From contig JAUPFP010000049.1 of the NCBI GenBank assembly GCA_036925085.1, forward strand, positions 921,144 through 985,143: a stretch of DNA of 64,000 bases. The letters are read 5' to 3'. Positions 34,738 to 49,308 of the stretch are shown here, one piece after another. The notes beneath the pieces are model-generated. The model searched no databases and had not been told where the DNA came from. It saw only the letters and a list, made by a program, of their open reading frames with translations. The stretch comes from Brachycybe producta (Eukaryota; Arthropoda; Diplopoda; Playtdesmida; Andrognathidae). The translations under genes were made by a program, and so were the position numbers. The number at the start of each line of letters is the position of its first letter. Within the stretch, counting starts at the first letter, position 1.

Positions 34738-37284
34738 TTTGAAGTTAACTTCAAAAATGATTACATTTACACCTCACAGCCTACAGAAATAGCAACAAAA
34801 TGAAACTAAAGTGTCCATTTACTTATCACAGTTTTTATAGTGACTTTTGTGACTAATGCAATATCAAAAGTTAAATTGCATTAACATAATTGCTGTCGTT
34901 GGTGATAATGAAGTTTTCAGTATCACTTTCCTTATTTTCATAACTTTCAGATGTTCTGCTCGATACAATGTATTGATACAGAAAGGGATAACTTTGATAA
35001 GTGTAAATTAAAAGCAACAGTGATTGTCTGATTGATAACGCATAATATAAACAAACTCAATTCACTTTCGATAGTTAGTTGCAATTTTGGAATGACTTCT
35101 TTTGAAAGTTTATTTAGAATTACGCCAAAAATAAAGCTAAACAACTAAAAATGCTAAACTGTACAATAAAAGTACACTTAAGTGCTAAAGTCTTACATAA
35201 ATTACATAAATTTTATATTCAACTTGCGAATATACATGTAATTAATTATACACAAATATATAAATAAAAATACAGTGAGAACTATTTCAGTCACATTAAC
35301 CAATATTTTCGAGTTAACGGTTTCGTCTTAAACGAATTAAAATATATGAAAAAACCGTATACTGAGTTACAAGACAGAAAATATATTTCGTGCTATCAGA
35401 TTTTTTTTCCTGTTAAACAGTTTCCACGGTACCTAATAGATTTTATATTTGTTTTATCAACCTAGAAAAATTGCAATATGATAAGAAAATTTATTTTTTC
35501 ATTTTACTTATTCATATCATTCGAATAGATTAGACGTAATATTGACACAAAATGAGTAATAAAGTAAAATTGAAAGCAAAACATGATTTAAAACACTCGA
35601 TAATTAAAACAGAAAAGAAACAAACTTATTTTCTTATCATTTAATGTTTATAAAAAAGCACACAAAAAATGAAATGAATAAAATATATTATACATGGATG
35701 CCCGGTACCTGAATTTGAAAGATAACAATGGGGAAAAACAATGGTTATTTAAATATTCAGAGATTCTGATTACTTCCTAAAAACTTAAAATTCTGTTATT
35801 TTAAAACTACTATAAAAAGGGTTTTTATAAAAGATAAATGTCAAAACTTTTATGCAAATAAAAATTCAACGAAATGCATTTCTTTTCTTTAATTGTGCAC
35901 TTCATACAAATAAAAAAAAAATAAACCAAAAAAATTGCAAAATATGCTACATATTGGTTTTGATTTATATATAAATAAAAAATTCACATTAGATAGCAAA
36001 AGAACAATTAATTTTAAAATCGCTCAAATAATTAATAGCTACAGTCATCTGAAACAATAACAGAAAACGCAGAATTCTATTAATAAATGCTATTGTAAAA
36101 ATTCTTTATGGTTTTTTTTTATTACAAAACCGTGTTTTTAAATGAGTAAAATTATGCAACTTTAAAAAAAATTATGCAATTTGTGCGTTTTATACATATT
36201 TTGTGTTAAACTGACATGGAATTATAGTGTAAACCTACCAAAGGAGATTGGAACTGTCATTAGGAAGTGTAAAGTTGAGCATTACTCAATTGGTCAATAC
36301 TAAATATAAATAATTTACCCTAAGTAGGCCTACTATTTTTTTGCTTTTGTCCATCATTTTTGAACCAAATTTTATTTTGAATCGCTCTGTGGCTAATACC
36401 TTGTACACACATGAGTTAAATGAATTCAAATTAAATGTGTTTAGGTGAATTATACGGAATCCAGTTAAGGACATGAACCAAATAAAAATTGACTTTATTA
36501 TTAATATTTTAAATTGAAATACTAATTCAATATTTTGTCAATAGTTTATATATTATATTTAAGTATTAACTCAATATTTTAGATTATTAACTGAATAAAT
36601 TGAATTCGACATATTGTTTGTTTGTCTTTCACAGGGCTCTGTAGAATACATTTATTATTTAAATGCATTTAAATTATCAGGTGTGTACTAGGTATTAGAA
36701 TGGACAGACAAATGGATGGGTGGGAATATGTTAGCTTGTTGGTAGACAAGGACAGGGTGATGGATAAATGGTACACAATACAACTTGGGCGCTCGCCTAA
36801 GGCGCAGGAGTACAAATTTTAAGCCTAAGCTAGTGCCTTAAGAAACCCTTGAGCCGGCGGCACATTAAATTTGATTATAGAGGGGTTCTTGGACCTATTC
36901 ATACATGTATAATAAAAATATTAAAACAATTAAAAGTATATTATTCTAAAATATACAGCTGCTGTGAATAAAGAAACTTGTTTTGATTATGAAACAGGAC
37001 TTCAACAGAAACCAACATATTTAATATGATATCATTGATATTATAATCGGGTACCTTTAACCTTTATTCATATATCCAGATATGAATATACAGTATGTAC
37101 ATGTAGATATAATAATCATAAGATTATCTAATAGGATATTTCACTTTCAGATTAGATATCGTATAAAATATAAATTTTCAAGTAGATTGTTGCTTTTTGG
37201 CTTTTATTTATACCTGGTGCATGTTCACAGCTAGATTAAATACTAAAATTAGAATAACTGTAAAAAAATAATTTAAAGTACATA
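34738..37284. other. Shared upstream region of the divergent caspase pair
   Basis: 2.5 kb between the two start codons; promoters of both must lie here. It contains a dispersed repeat at 36391-36700 (copy of 7082-7408). A diverged AT-rich repeat at about 35860-36210 (ATGCAA...TTTGTGCGTTTTAT) is also seen near 7500-7700 and 14590-14880. At 35290-35440 is a fragment of the TTAACACGAA repeat. No exon found. Confidence 0.5.
36391..36700. repeat. Dispersed repeat, copy 2
   Basis: Same sequence and orientation as 7082-7408, with an 11-base difference near the start (TAAATGAAGTT absent here). Ends near GGTGTGTACTAGGTATTAGA. Confidence 0.8.
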
Positions 37285-40200
37285 ATGGCAAGTGGATCAA
37301 TTCAGACAGGTATGTAAATAATTTTCATAAATAATAATAAATAATTTTGTTAAGAAAATGTTTTTTTCTAGATTTTGGAGATCCTTTTAGATCACCAACA
37401 AAGAAAGAAAGAAGCGAAGTTGATGGAGCCTGTTTTTCAATGTCAACTAAACGAGAAAGTCTACTGTCAAGTAAAAAAAATTTCTAAGACTCTTCTTATT
37501 CTGAGTTTTCAATATAATTTAAAGAAAAAAATTGAAAGCGTTTTAGAAAGAAGAAAAACTCAGTGACGTAAAGTTATTTTCATGTTGATAATTTTGCAAA
37601 TAAACTTTTTATAACTTTATAAAAATGACAAAATGCTAAGTTTATGAACTTTAGCTGACTTTTTTTGTTTTGCATTTTGGGCCAGAAGAAAGAAAAAAAA
37701 CTTTAGAATTAAAAATTGACATAAAAATTTTTTTTATTTGTTAAAAATATTAATATCTTAAGCCTCTTAAGTGATTCCTTTATACTTCTAGTTTTTAAAA
37801 CACTTTTAATTTTGTCAAATGAAATCGATGTCGCTTCTGAAGTTCTATTCAATATTTTGTATTGCTTGCTCATAAAACATCATAAATATTTAATAAATAA
37901 ATAAACATGTAGAGTATAAATAAACAAAATAAATAAAATTTACATTATTTACTTATTTTTCTTATGCTAGGTGTAAAAGACGAAGTGTATCTGATGCCTT
38001 TGGAACGTGTTCGTAAAGAATACGTGTATAACACGGACAAAGGACAAAGAGGATTAGTTTACATCTTGAACCATTCTAAATTCAATACAAGAGCGAAAAA
38101 GGACGACAACTCGAACATTATGGCTAAAATAAGAAAGACCTGGGAAGAACTCGAGTTTAATGTGATCGAACACAATGACTTCTCTAAAACACAAATAGCA
38201 TCATTAATGAAAAACGGTTCATTTCTTTTATCAAAATTTATAATTTGTCATTAATATTAAGTCCACTGATGATCACGAAATACTAAAAATGAAAGTTCTA
38301 CAAGTGTATAACTACTTGTTAACTACTTTTGCTTAAACTTAAATTATGTATAATTTAATTAGAATTTAGATTTATGGACTAAAAAGTTTAATTTTAAATG
38401 AAAATGCAATTTTAATTGAACGTGACTAACACTACCGTACCATTAGACTATGCTCATACTTAGAAAGCAATTTAACTAGTAGTTTAAAAACATGTAGTTT
38501 AACTATTTTCCCATCTCTGATTAACCTTCCATTTGCTTCACGTACTAATCGACATATATTTACAGTGAGTTCTGCTAGCTACAATTATGCATGCTTCATA
38601 TGCATCGTGAAAACGCAAGGAAAAGAAGACAACCTTAAGGCTAACGACGGCTGGTACAATGCCGAGAACTTGTGGAAGCCTTTTTTAGATAAAGACAATT
38701 GTCAATGGCACGGAAAACCCAAAATATTTATCTTAGAGGTAAGCAAAAAAAAAAAAAAGGTAATTCCCGGTTTCTGTTTTTATTTTTCCTGACTCTCTTC
38801 TCATCTTTAAAAAGGCCCAACGAGGTACAAAAGTAGACAAGGGAATTAAACTTGCACAATTCCAAAGTGAAGGGCCAATTGATGTTCCTGACTCGATAAA
38901 TTATTATGCGGACGAACGAAGAGAAATGAAGCTTTACGGAATCCCACTTCATGCTGATTTCTTATTTGTTCACAGTACATTCAATGGTATTGTTACTTTA
39001 TATACAGTATATATTTAACTATAGTACTTCCAAATTTATAAGTATATTAGTGGGGTAACCCATCATAAATGACGAGAGCGAAATTCACAGGCAATTTTGC
39101 CCAGCATTAGAATTTCTTTTCCGCTGCCCTTTTATGACGTCAGACCAAGTAACAAACCAATTAGAAATTGATGACGTTCATAAAAGGGCGGAGCAAAAGA
39201 AATTCTAATGCTGGGCACAATTGCCTGTGAGAAACTGTAGTTTAATTTTGCTACTATTATCTCCTCCCCTTTCTTATATTTGAAAAAGGTGTGCTTTCTC
39301 TGGTGTGCGCATGCGCGTCGTTTGTTCCTTTTTTACTCCTTTCATTTCAATTTCAGTCACCCCTCAACGTTTCTCTCTCTCCCCCTCTACACTTTCCAAC
39401 CTTACCCCTCTCCAATTTAATATCATGGGGTTCTTGAATGGGGAGTGTGCAACATACAGTTGACCTGGAGAAAAAAATGCGGTTCATTTATTCATTTAAA
39501 TTTATATAAATTCCGATGTGCTTCAAGGTTTTTGTTCTTGTTTGTACAGCATTAATCACACACACAGACCTGGCTTAATATATATATAATTATATATATA
39601 ATTATAAGTAGAACAGTAGATACTCAAAGTTTCCAAAAAAACTTTAAGAATAAAAACTGAAAGTGTTTTAGAAAGGAGAAAGGGTATCTTTAAATTAATG
39701 TTATAAAAAAGAAATAAATGTTTGATGCCACGTTTGCTCAATGTAATTCGTTTACTAGTCTAGTTTCTAAAACACTTTTAACTTCTTAAAGTTACTTTTA
39801 AAATATGGCGTATCCATATTTCAATTTAGCTGCTATAAAAATTCAATTGCATTTTTTTAGCAGCTATAAAAATTCAATTTAAGTTCATTTTTCCTATAGA
39901 ATTGTTTTCTGTAAATAATAAGGCTGTACCGATGTCACTTTTTTTTACCAAGCCAATACCGAAACGATCACACACAAAAAAAATTGGCATGCCGATCGAT
40001 TTAACCGAGCCGATCATGTGGATTTTCACTACCGATTTTGGCTGCTTGCGTCGGTCAAGAGAGAAGCGGTTCGCACAAGAACGTCTGGAAAAAGACTTAA
40101 ATTATAATTTTCGAGTTTACAAAGCAATGGCAAGACAACAATTTCCTTTTAAAGATGAATTAGTGATAAAGTTGGTAATAAATTGATTGACCCTCCACCG

Positions 40201-40984
40201 CTGAAGTTTTATCGGGGAGCAGCTGACCTAATTGTTGAGTTCGGAAATCGGTTAACATTTGTTCGCCGATCCGATTTTTGCCAATTAATAGTAAATTGGC
40301 AAAAATCGGCTTGGTACAGCCTTAGTAAATAATAAGTGTACTGCAATTTATGTAACTTCCCTGACAGGCTCACAGAAAAAAATCTGCATACAAAATTCTA
40401 CATTTTTATGGAGATTTCTAAAACTTTTCTGCAGTTTTCTATGAATTTTTCTATGGATGCAAGTTTCGTCAAGTTCATGTAATTTCTTCTGTGTTTTCAG
40501 TATATTGCTGACGTTTAACCATTTTATTACGATCCTTCTCGCTGACCAAAAACTAATACTATGTAACCAGAAACTTGTAAAACTAATTCTCTTATAATCC
40601 ACAGGTCACGTTACGTACGAAGATGAGAACGGAGTTCCAATCTTTCTTAACGAATTATGTGATGTACTTAAAAAACATGCAAAAGACATTGACTTCGAAA
40701 GTATGCTAACCATCGTCAAATACAAGTTATCTCGCTACAAGCTGGACGACACGAGTGAACCGTACAAACAAATGCCCTGCACCTTCTCAACTCTTACGAA
40801 AATATTATATTTTAGAGCACTGGATAACTTTGTCTTGACCGATGCTAAAATGGATATGATAGATTCTAAACAAGAAAATAACGAAAACGAACAACAACTG
40901 CACGAGCATCCCACATTTACAATTGAAGGGACATTAGCTGGTTTCGATGCTAGAAAACTTAATATAAACGTGAGTGTCTCATAA
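37285..40984 (+). CDS. Pseudocaspase (caspase paralogue with catalytic dyad replaced)
   Basis: Six exons: 37285-37309, 37372-37470, 37971-38216, 38566-38738, 38815-38986, 40605-40984 (TAA); 1095 nt, 364 residues. Intron phases (1,1,1,0,1) match the caspase at 34737 exactly, and exon 4 is 173 nt in both. Shared core: LVYILNHSKF, ACFICIV, NDGWYN, WHGKPKIFILE, DFESMLTIVKY, FSTLTKILYF. But the His position reads VKTQGKED (Gln141), the Cys position reads AQRGTK (Gln183), and the p10 S1-pocket segment reads GHVTYEDENG (Ser to Thr242, Arg to Glu244). So protease activity is not expected, though fold and dimer strand look kept. Open frames and intact splice sites argue against a pseudogene. A GTGAGT donor at 40970 near the end leaves open a further 3' exon. 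No prodomain motif. Confidence 0.9.
37527..37810. mobile_element. Foldback element copy in pseudocaspase intron 2
   Basis: Left arm GCGTTTTAGAAAGAAG...TTATTTTCATGTTGATAAT; right arm ...TTAAGTGATTCCTTTATACT then CTAGTTTTTAAAACACTTTT. The left arm overlaps the sequence just after the exon 2 donor. A half copy lies at 34340-34445 in intron 2 of the active caspase, and another at 39655-39790 in intron 5 here. Confidence 0.6.
39085..39230. mobile_element. 146-bp foldback MITE, pseudocaspase intron 5
   Basis: Arms of about 60 bp: TCACAGGCAATTTTGCCCAG...GACGTCAG against TGATGACGTTCATAAAAGGG...TTGCCTGTGA, with a short AT-rich loop. Each arm carries a TGACGT half-site. Confidence 0.85.
39919..40324. 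mobile_element. hAT-like element with perfect 8-bp target duplication
   Basis: Flanked by GTAAATAA at 39911-39918 and 40325-40332. Ends TAAGGCTGTACC and GGTACAGCCTTA; inner inverted matches (CCAAGCC...ATACCG / CGGCTTGG). 406 bp in pseudocaspase intron 5. A 65-residue open stretch in it (around LTEPIMWIFTTDFG) resembles no transposase domain I know. Confidence 0.88.
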
Positions 40985-42280
40985 ATTCATAATGTGAACA
41001 GAGTTGAGAAAAAAAGGTACTTTGTGAGCTTTTATTTAACATATATTGGGAAAAAAAACACACATGTCACACAACATAAACAAGAGATAAGTAACTTAAT
41101 CAAAGAGGTGTAATTTACTAATTAGTTTCCTTTCAACGGTATGATGACATCACAGACAGTGGTAACAGCCGAAGAATTGTCGTTTGAAACTTTCTATATA
41201 AAAGTAACACAAGACAAAATCCTAAAACGTCAAAACAATTTCTACACAAAAAAAATGAAATAACCAGACGATGCCCACTCTCGGACATCTTTTGTTTCTT
41301 GTCCCACTTCCCAAATGAGCACTTTTTTTTTAAAAAAAAGGCCTACATTATAATCTTTGTTGATTTTTTTCAGAAATTATTAAGATCTATTTTATATTAT
41401 AAGTAAACAGTTTTGTATTTACAGTAAAAACCGTTTAACACAAATATTCGGATAACAATAAAAATATTTTCGGTCCAGACAGTATTTTGTTTTCCACGTA
41501 ATATATTGTAATTTGTTTAAAATGTGACGAATAATTCTAAAAAAATCGGTTAACACGAACACATTTCCCCGTCCTATAAAATAAAAATCTATGTAAAATC
41601 CCCTTTTAAACACAAAAAAAATTAAGACCCGTTTTCCAAATTCACTTTGAGATTTTGTCTTTTGAAAAGCCCTTTTCAAACACGAAAAAACCTTTAAATC
41701 AGTGGCCTTGGATTCCCAAATTTGCTTCCTTTCTGGACAATACTGAGAAATAAAAAAATAATGATTTTCTAAAAAGAAATGTAAGCTGCGCCAAATTGTA
41801 AGTTAATTAATAAAAAAATATTCACTTTCTTTTGTTTATAGTGTTCTATTAAATTTATGCTGTCGTCTTTTGATTATCATCATTATATCAGATACATGAT
41901 GTAATACCATAATAAATACACCATAAAATGTGTTTTGGAAATTATTCTTTAATTATGTTAAACTCTTTATTATTATTTTATAATCTTTGATTAAATTATT
42001 TTTTTTTTCTATTCACAAAATAATTATATAATTTCGGTTTTATTCCTTCCATTTTGTGTTAAAAGGTTTCCACTGCATATTTCCACTAAACCTATCGACT
42101 CGTGTAAGAACACATGCTGAATTAAACAACTAAACGTGGTCGATAAAACAAAAACAAAAAAAGATAGTAAAAGAGAACGAGGAAACAAGAAACAATCGTT
42201 TCGGTTAGTAGTAAGACCGATGAGCTTAAATTCGTAACAACGAAATTGGAAGTGTGTGCGCAGGAAGTTATTCGTCGTAA
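40985..42280. other. Convergent spacer between pseudocaspase and CSN1
   Basis: 3' regions of two converging genes. Mostly the pogo/mariner-like element at 41422-42075. No conserved exon was recognised between the pseudocaspase stop and 41422. Confidence 0.5.
41422..42075. mobile_element. Pogo/Tigger-like non-autonomous element
   Basis: Left end CAGTAAAAACCGTTTAACAC preceded by TA; right end GTGTTAAAAGGTTTCCACTG (inverse CAGTGGAAACC...TTTTAACAC). Related termini at about 20335-20405 (POLR3H intron), 33355-33475 (caspase intron 4) and 35300-35440. The superfamily is inferred from the CAGTRRAAACC ends and the left TA; the right flank is CATA, so the TA duplication is not clean. Confidence 0.6.
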
Positions 42281-45880
<3,600 letters not shown>

Positions 45881-47683
45881 ATTTCACAGGTTACAACATA
45901 AAAATTGCTGATTTCTGCCAAATAAATAAGAAAATTATAACAAAACGACGATAGACGTTGGAAGATAGAGCTAAATAGCGCCCCTAGTGGCAGATTAGTG
46001 GCGTAACAGCCTCGCATAAATAGTGTCCTTAGCCCTAGCGGCAGTTTCTTATGAGTGACGTGGTGCAGCACCAAATTTAAAATTAAAAGGCGCCAATACA
46101 CAAGTTACATAGGTACCTATGTAAGCCCTGGAGGCTCATGTGTGAAATAATTTTCAACGTACTATCTCTGAAATTTCAGAGATACTAACTCTGAAATTTC
46201 AGAGATACTAAGTCAGAACAATTATAACAGACGAGAAAAACGATAAGGGAATTCCTGTTGACGAGATGGACTTTGAAATGAAAATAATATACGTTGATAA
46301 TTTCCAAAAAACAAGTATCGACCTGCTCGAGAAGGAGAGACACCGAACGGTAGATTTATGAAGCACGTCAGCTGGAATCTGTATGCGGCTGTAATGGATG
46401 TACCAAAAAAACGTCATAAGTTACTGAAATAAAATGTGAATAAAAATAAAAAGCTTGACAGAATTTTGTTTTAATGAAAGGCTGTGTTCAAAAGACTGTC
46501 ACTAGTTAGCTTTATTGTTTGGTAACATAAAAATCAAGTCACAACCCCTGTTGTGAACTTAACAGTATGTGTTACAGTCGCAACACTGCAACACACCTGA
46601 GGCCACCTGTGGATGATCATTATTCATTATTCATGATATGCTAGACTTTGAATTTGCAAGATTATCCTAAAAGCAGCCATGCAGGACCCTAATAAATTTA
46701 ATCAGAACGGAAATATACATAAAAAATGATACCACGCTCGGGAAAGATATCACATTTCAGAAATGATTCGTGGTGACACTGCATTTTCTGACGAGTCATA
46801 CCCCAGCTTTCAATGTCTGTTCTAAACTTCTAAGGCAGTGTTTCTCATACTGTAGACCACCATACAGTTGGTCCGCAGCAGTGTACGAGGTGGATCCACA
46901 GAGGAGACAATAGTAGAGGAAAATCAACTGGGCTAAATGTGCCAGTTCATGCTCAATAGGTCTTTTGATCAATTACATTGTTCCAGAAGTAAATTTTAGT
47001 GCATTTTATTTAACCAAAAATATCCGTTTTACAATAAAAGTTTTCATAACTTTTATTCAATGAAGGTCTTCTGACCTGCTGCTCGTGAAAGATTTGGAGC
47101 GAGTGTAATTTGGACGAAAAAAGTATCAAAAAGTATCCAATAAAAGTTCACACCTGTCCACTGGGAAAATAAAATTAACCAAACTAATTAAGTACTAATT
47201 CAGATGAGATATTTTCTGTGCTCAACAATTCTATTGATTTTTCACATAAAAATCATCCAATACCAATAAAATAATTTTATACAAATCAGCACGAAGATTT
47301 AACAAAAAGTCAATTTGTTGCAAGATTCTCTCAAGCACTAAAATTATAAACATAAATTAAAAATTATTCAGGACCACTTTAACTATTTCTGCTTTCGATC
47401 ACTGAGTATGAACGGGAATTCAGCGTTTGGTTTGGTTTTTCTTTTCCCCCCCATAACATTCTGAACTTCCATCTGTTCGAAGGTTGGGTTTGTGTGAAAC
47501 TATACCTCAGGAAGGAAGTTATTTTTAAAAATTGGACAACTTTCTAAAAATTCTTTTTCAGTCAACAGTGATTTTTTTGGTCATGAAAGTTTCGAGAAAT
47601 TTCCCCCGCGGCACCTCTCACCTCTCTTGGATACCCACTGCCTTAGAATGTTGAGGATATGGAAAATATCGTGGACATTCCGA
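45881..47683. other. Spacer between CSN1 and the MADF gene
   Basis: CSN1 promoter region, then AT-rich sequence. Contains the tandem palindromes at 46165-46208. No exon recognised; the 46.4-47.6 kb part is probably 3' UTR or downstream DNA of the MADF gene. Confidence 0.45.
46165..46208. repeat. Tandem pair of perfect palindromes
   Basis: CTCTGAAATTTCAGAG occurs twice, separated by ATACTAA and each followed by ATACTAA. The 16-mer is its own inverse complement and contains TTTCAGAG. Located about 290 bp upstream of the CSN1 start codon. Confidence 0.9.
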
Positions 47684-49005
47684 TTAAATCGAAGGGAGAA
47701 TAGAATGGGAAGGTCGGTCATAGTAACCGGTATCCGCACTAAACAAAATGTTCATAATGGCTTGCTGAACTCCAATTCGTGCTGTAGGAGTATACTTTTG
47801 CATCTTTTTTACAATAAGGTTGCAAAAAATCTGACATTCATCATCATCCCCGTGATTTTTTGAAGCTGATGCCTCCAAAAGACGAACTGCTTTCTCGAAT
47901 CTACCATCCACAGTTGTGTGTTTACGTTTTTTCCCGACATGGTTTGGAGAAGAAGGAACATTTTTGGACATCTGATCTTTCATCTTTGTTGGTGCTTGTG
48001 GTTTGCCGATGTCATCATTTGAGATCTATAAAACAATGTTACAAACCTGAAATGAATATTTTCTGCTTTTGTTTAAAGGCCTAAATTGACAGTTTGTATG
48101 AACGTTTAATGACATTGGCGTAACTTAGTTCATCATCCTTTGTAAATGAATTTCATGTAATTTACAGTAAAGGTCAACGTTTATTTCAAAATTTGCATTC
48201 TAAGGGCTCTTTAAAGGCAAAGAGGCAAGTATTTAAATAAGAATTCGTCTCATTAACTCATTGTCTTTTTTCGGTGGGTGGCTCATCTTAGATCTCATTT
48301 CAACCAGACACACCGTAAAAGACGGGCTTGTTTATTACAGTATAAATTTCAACTTACACTTGTTAATCTTTGTGTTGGTTTATCCTTTTCCCAAAAAAAC
48401 ATCAAAGGTTTAAATGCAAACCACGAACTTTGATACACGTCATCTTTTCCTATGAAAATTGAAATAAAGTAAGGATATACTTTTGTATTGTACAGTATAT
48501 ACAATATAGTCATGCGATATTTATTTGGTACCTGTTCCCGCTCGTATGCTTTTTTTAATTTTTGATTTCACTCTTCGAAGCGATGAAAGCAACCCAGAAA
48601 TTTTTCTTCGGCAATCTTCCGTTGTTGTTTGTAATTCAAAGGCTATCTCCTCCCAGGCCTCATTTTTATTAACTTTATTAAAATGTTTGGGATGTTTTGG
48701 ATCCCATAACAACACTTTCTCCCTGTAGACATCAATAAGACGCAGTGTGTTTGCCTCTGTCCACTCTATACATGAGGTAGTACATGCTAGAAGAATCAAC
48801 ACCAAGCAAACACAAACAAAACAAGAACGAATGAAAATGACCAAGTGACAAATAATTCTATGAAATCTGATATATGTTCGTCCAAACCTGTGTAAGTGGG
48901 TTCTGTACTATGAACGTGTAACATCTCTGAAGTTTCATCCAAAAAATCACCAGACATGGAGTGCGGTGACTCCGGCTGCATAACATCATGCTTGTTACAC
49001 GGCAT
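47684..49005 (-). CDS. MADF (Myb/SANT-like) DNA-binding domain protein
   Basis: Four exons: 49005-48888, 48765-48532, 48449-48358, 48025-47684; 786 nt, 261 residues, phases consistent. Residues about 40-115 form a MADF-type domain (EWTEANTLRLIDVYREK, LLWDPKHPKHFNKVNK, AWEEIAFEL, DCRRKISGLLSSLRR), the fold used by Adf-1-like transcription factors; some are domesticated from Harbinger transposons. Next comes a short Trp-rich segment (QSSWFAFKPLMFFWEKDK), then a basic linker (KKRKH, likely nuclear signal) and a C-terminal helix region (KMQKYTPTARIGVQQAIMNI) where BESS motifs often sit. Function unknown. Exon 1 (MPCNKHDVMQPESP) joins in phase at E-W-T-E. Duplicate module at 49309-51446. Confidence 0.8.
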
Positions 49006-49028
49006 TTTTGTAATTATAGTACATAGTA

Positions 49029-49284
49029 CAGTAGAGTCTCAATTACACAAGGAACCGTGTTGTCCGAGATAGTATTTTTTTATGCTTTTTTTGTTTGCGT
49101 CAATTCAACCACTTAGGTTATGGTTTCTTGCATTGCGTTATTTTAGAGAGTTGTTTAAATTCATATGTATGAGTGCAAAGAAAGGGGGATAGGTAGTAAT
49201 AGGTTACTTTTTCGTGTTAAGCGAGTTTGACCGTATACAAGTTGCTCTTGGTCCACATTAGCTCGGATAATCGCGACTCTACTG
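49029..49284. mobile_element. Pogo-like MITE between the two MADF modules
   Basis: Left CAGTAGAGTCTCAATTA preceded by TA; right inverse CAGTAGAGTCGCGATTA. About 256 bp, with inner GTGTTAAGCGAGTTTGACC. Right flank TGTA, so the TA duplication is imperfect. Ends like these are common in Tigger/pogo elements. Confidence 0.6.
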
Positions 49285-49308
49285 TGTATAGTATAAATTT
49301 TAACTTAC

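Noticed and set aside
39902-40186. 94-codon ORF that might be a transposase remnant
   Set aside because: Starts outside the hAT-like element, shows no RNase H-like or BED finger pattern.
41419-41679. 86-codon minus-strand ORF
   Set aside because: Lies fully inside the pogo-like element and repeats its TTAACACGAA words in translation; no domain.
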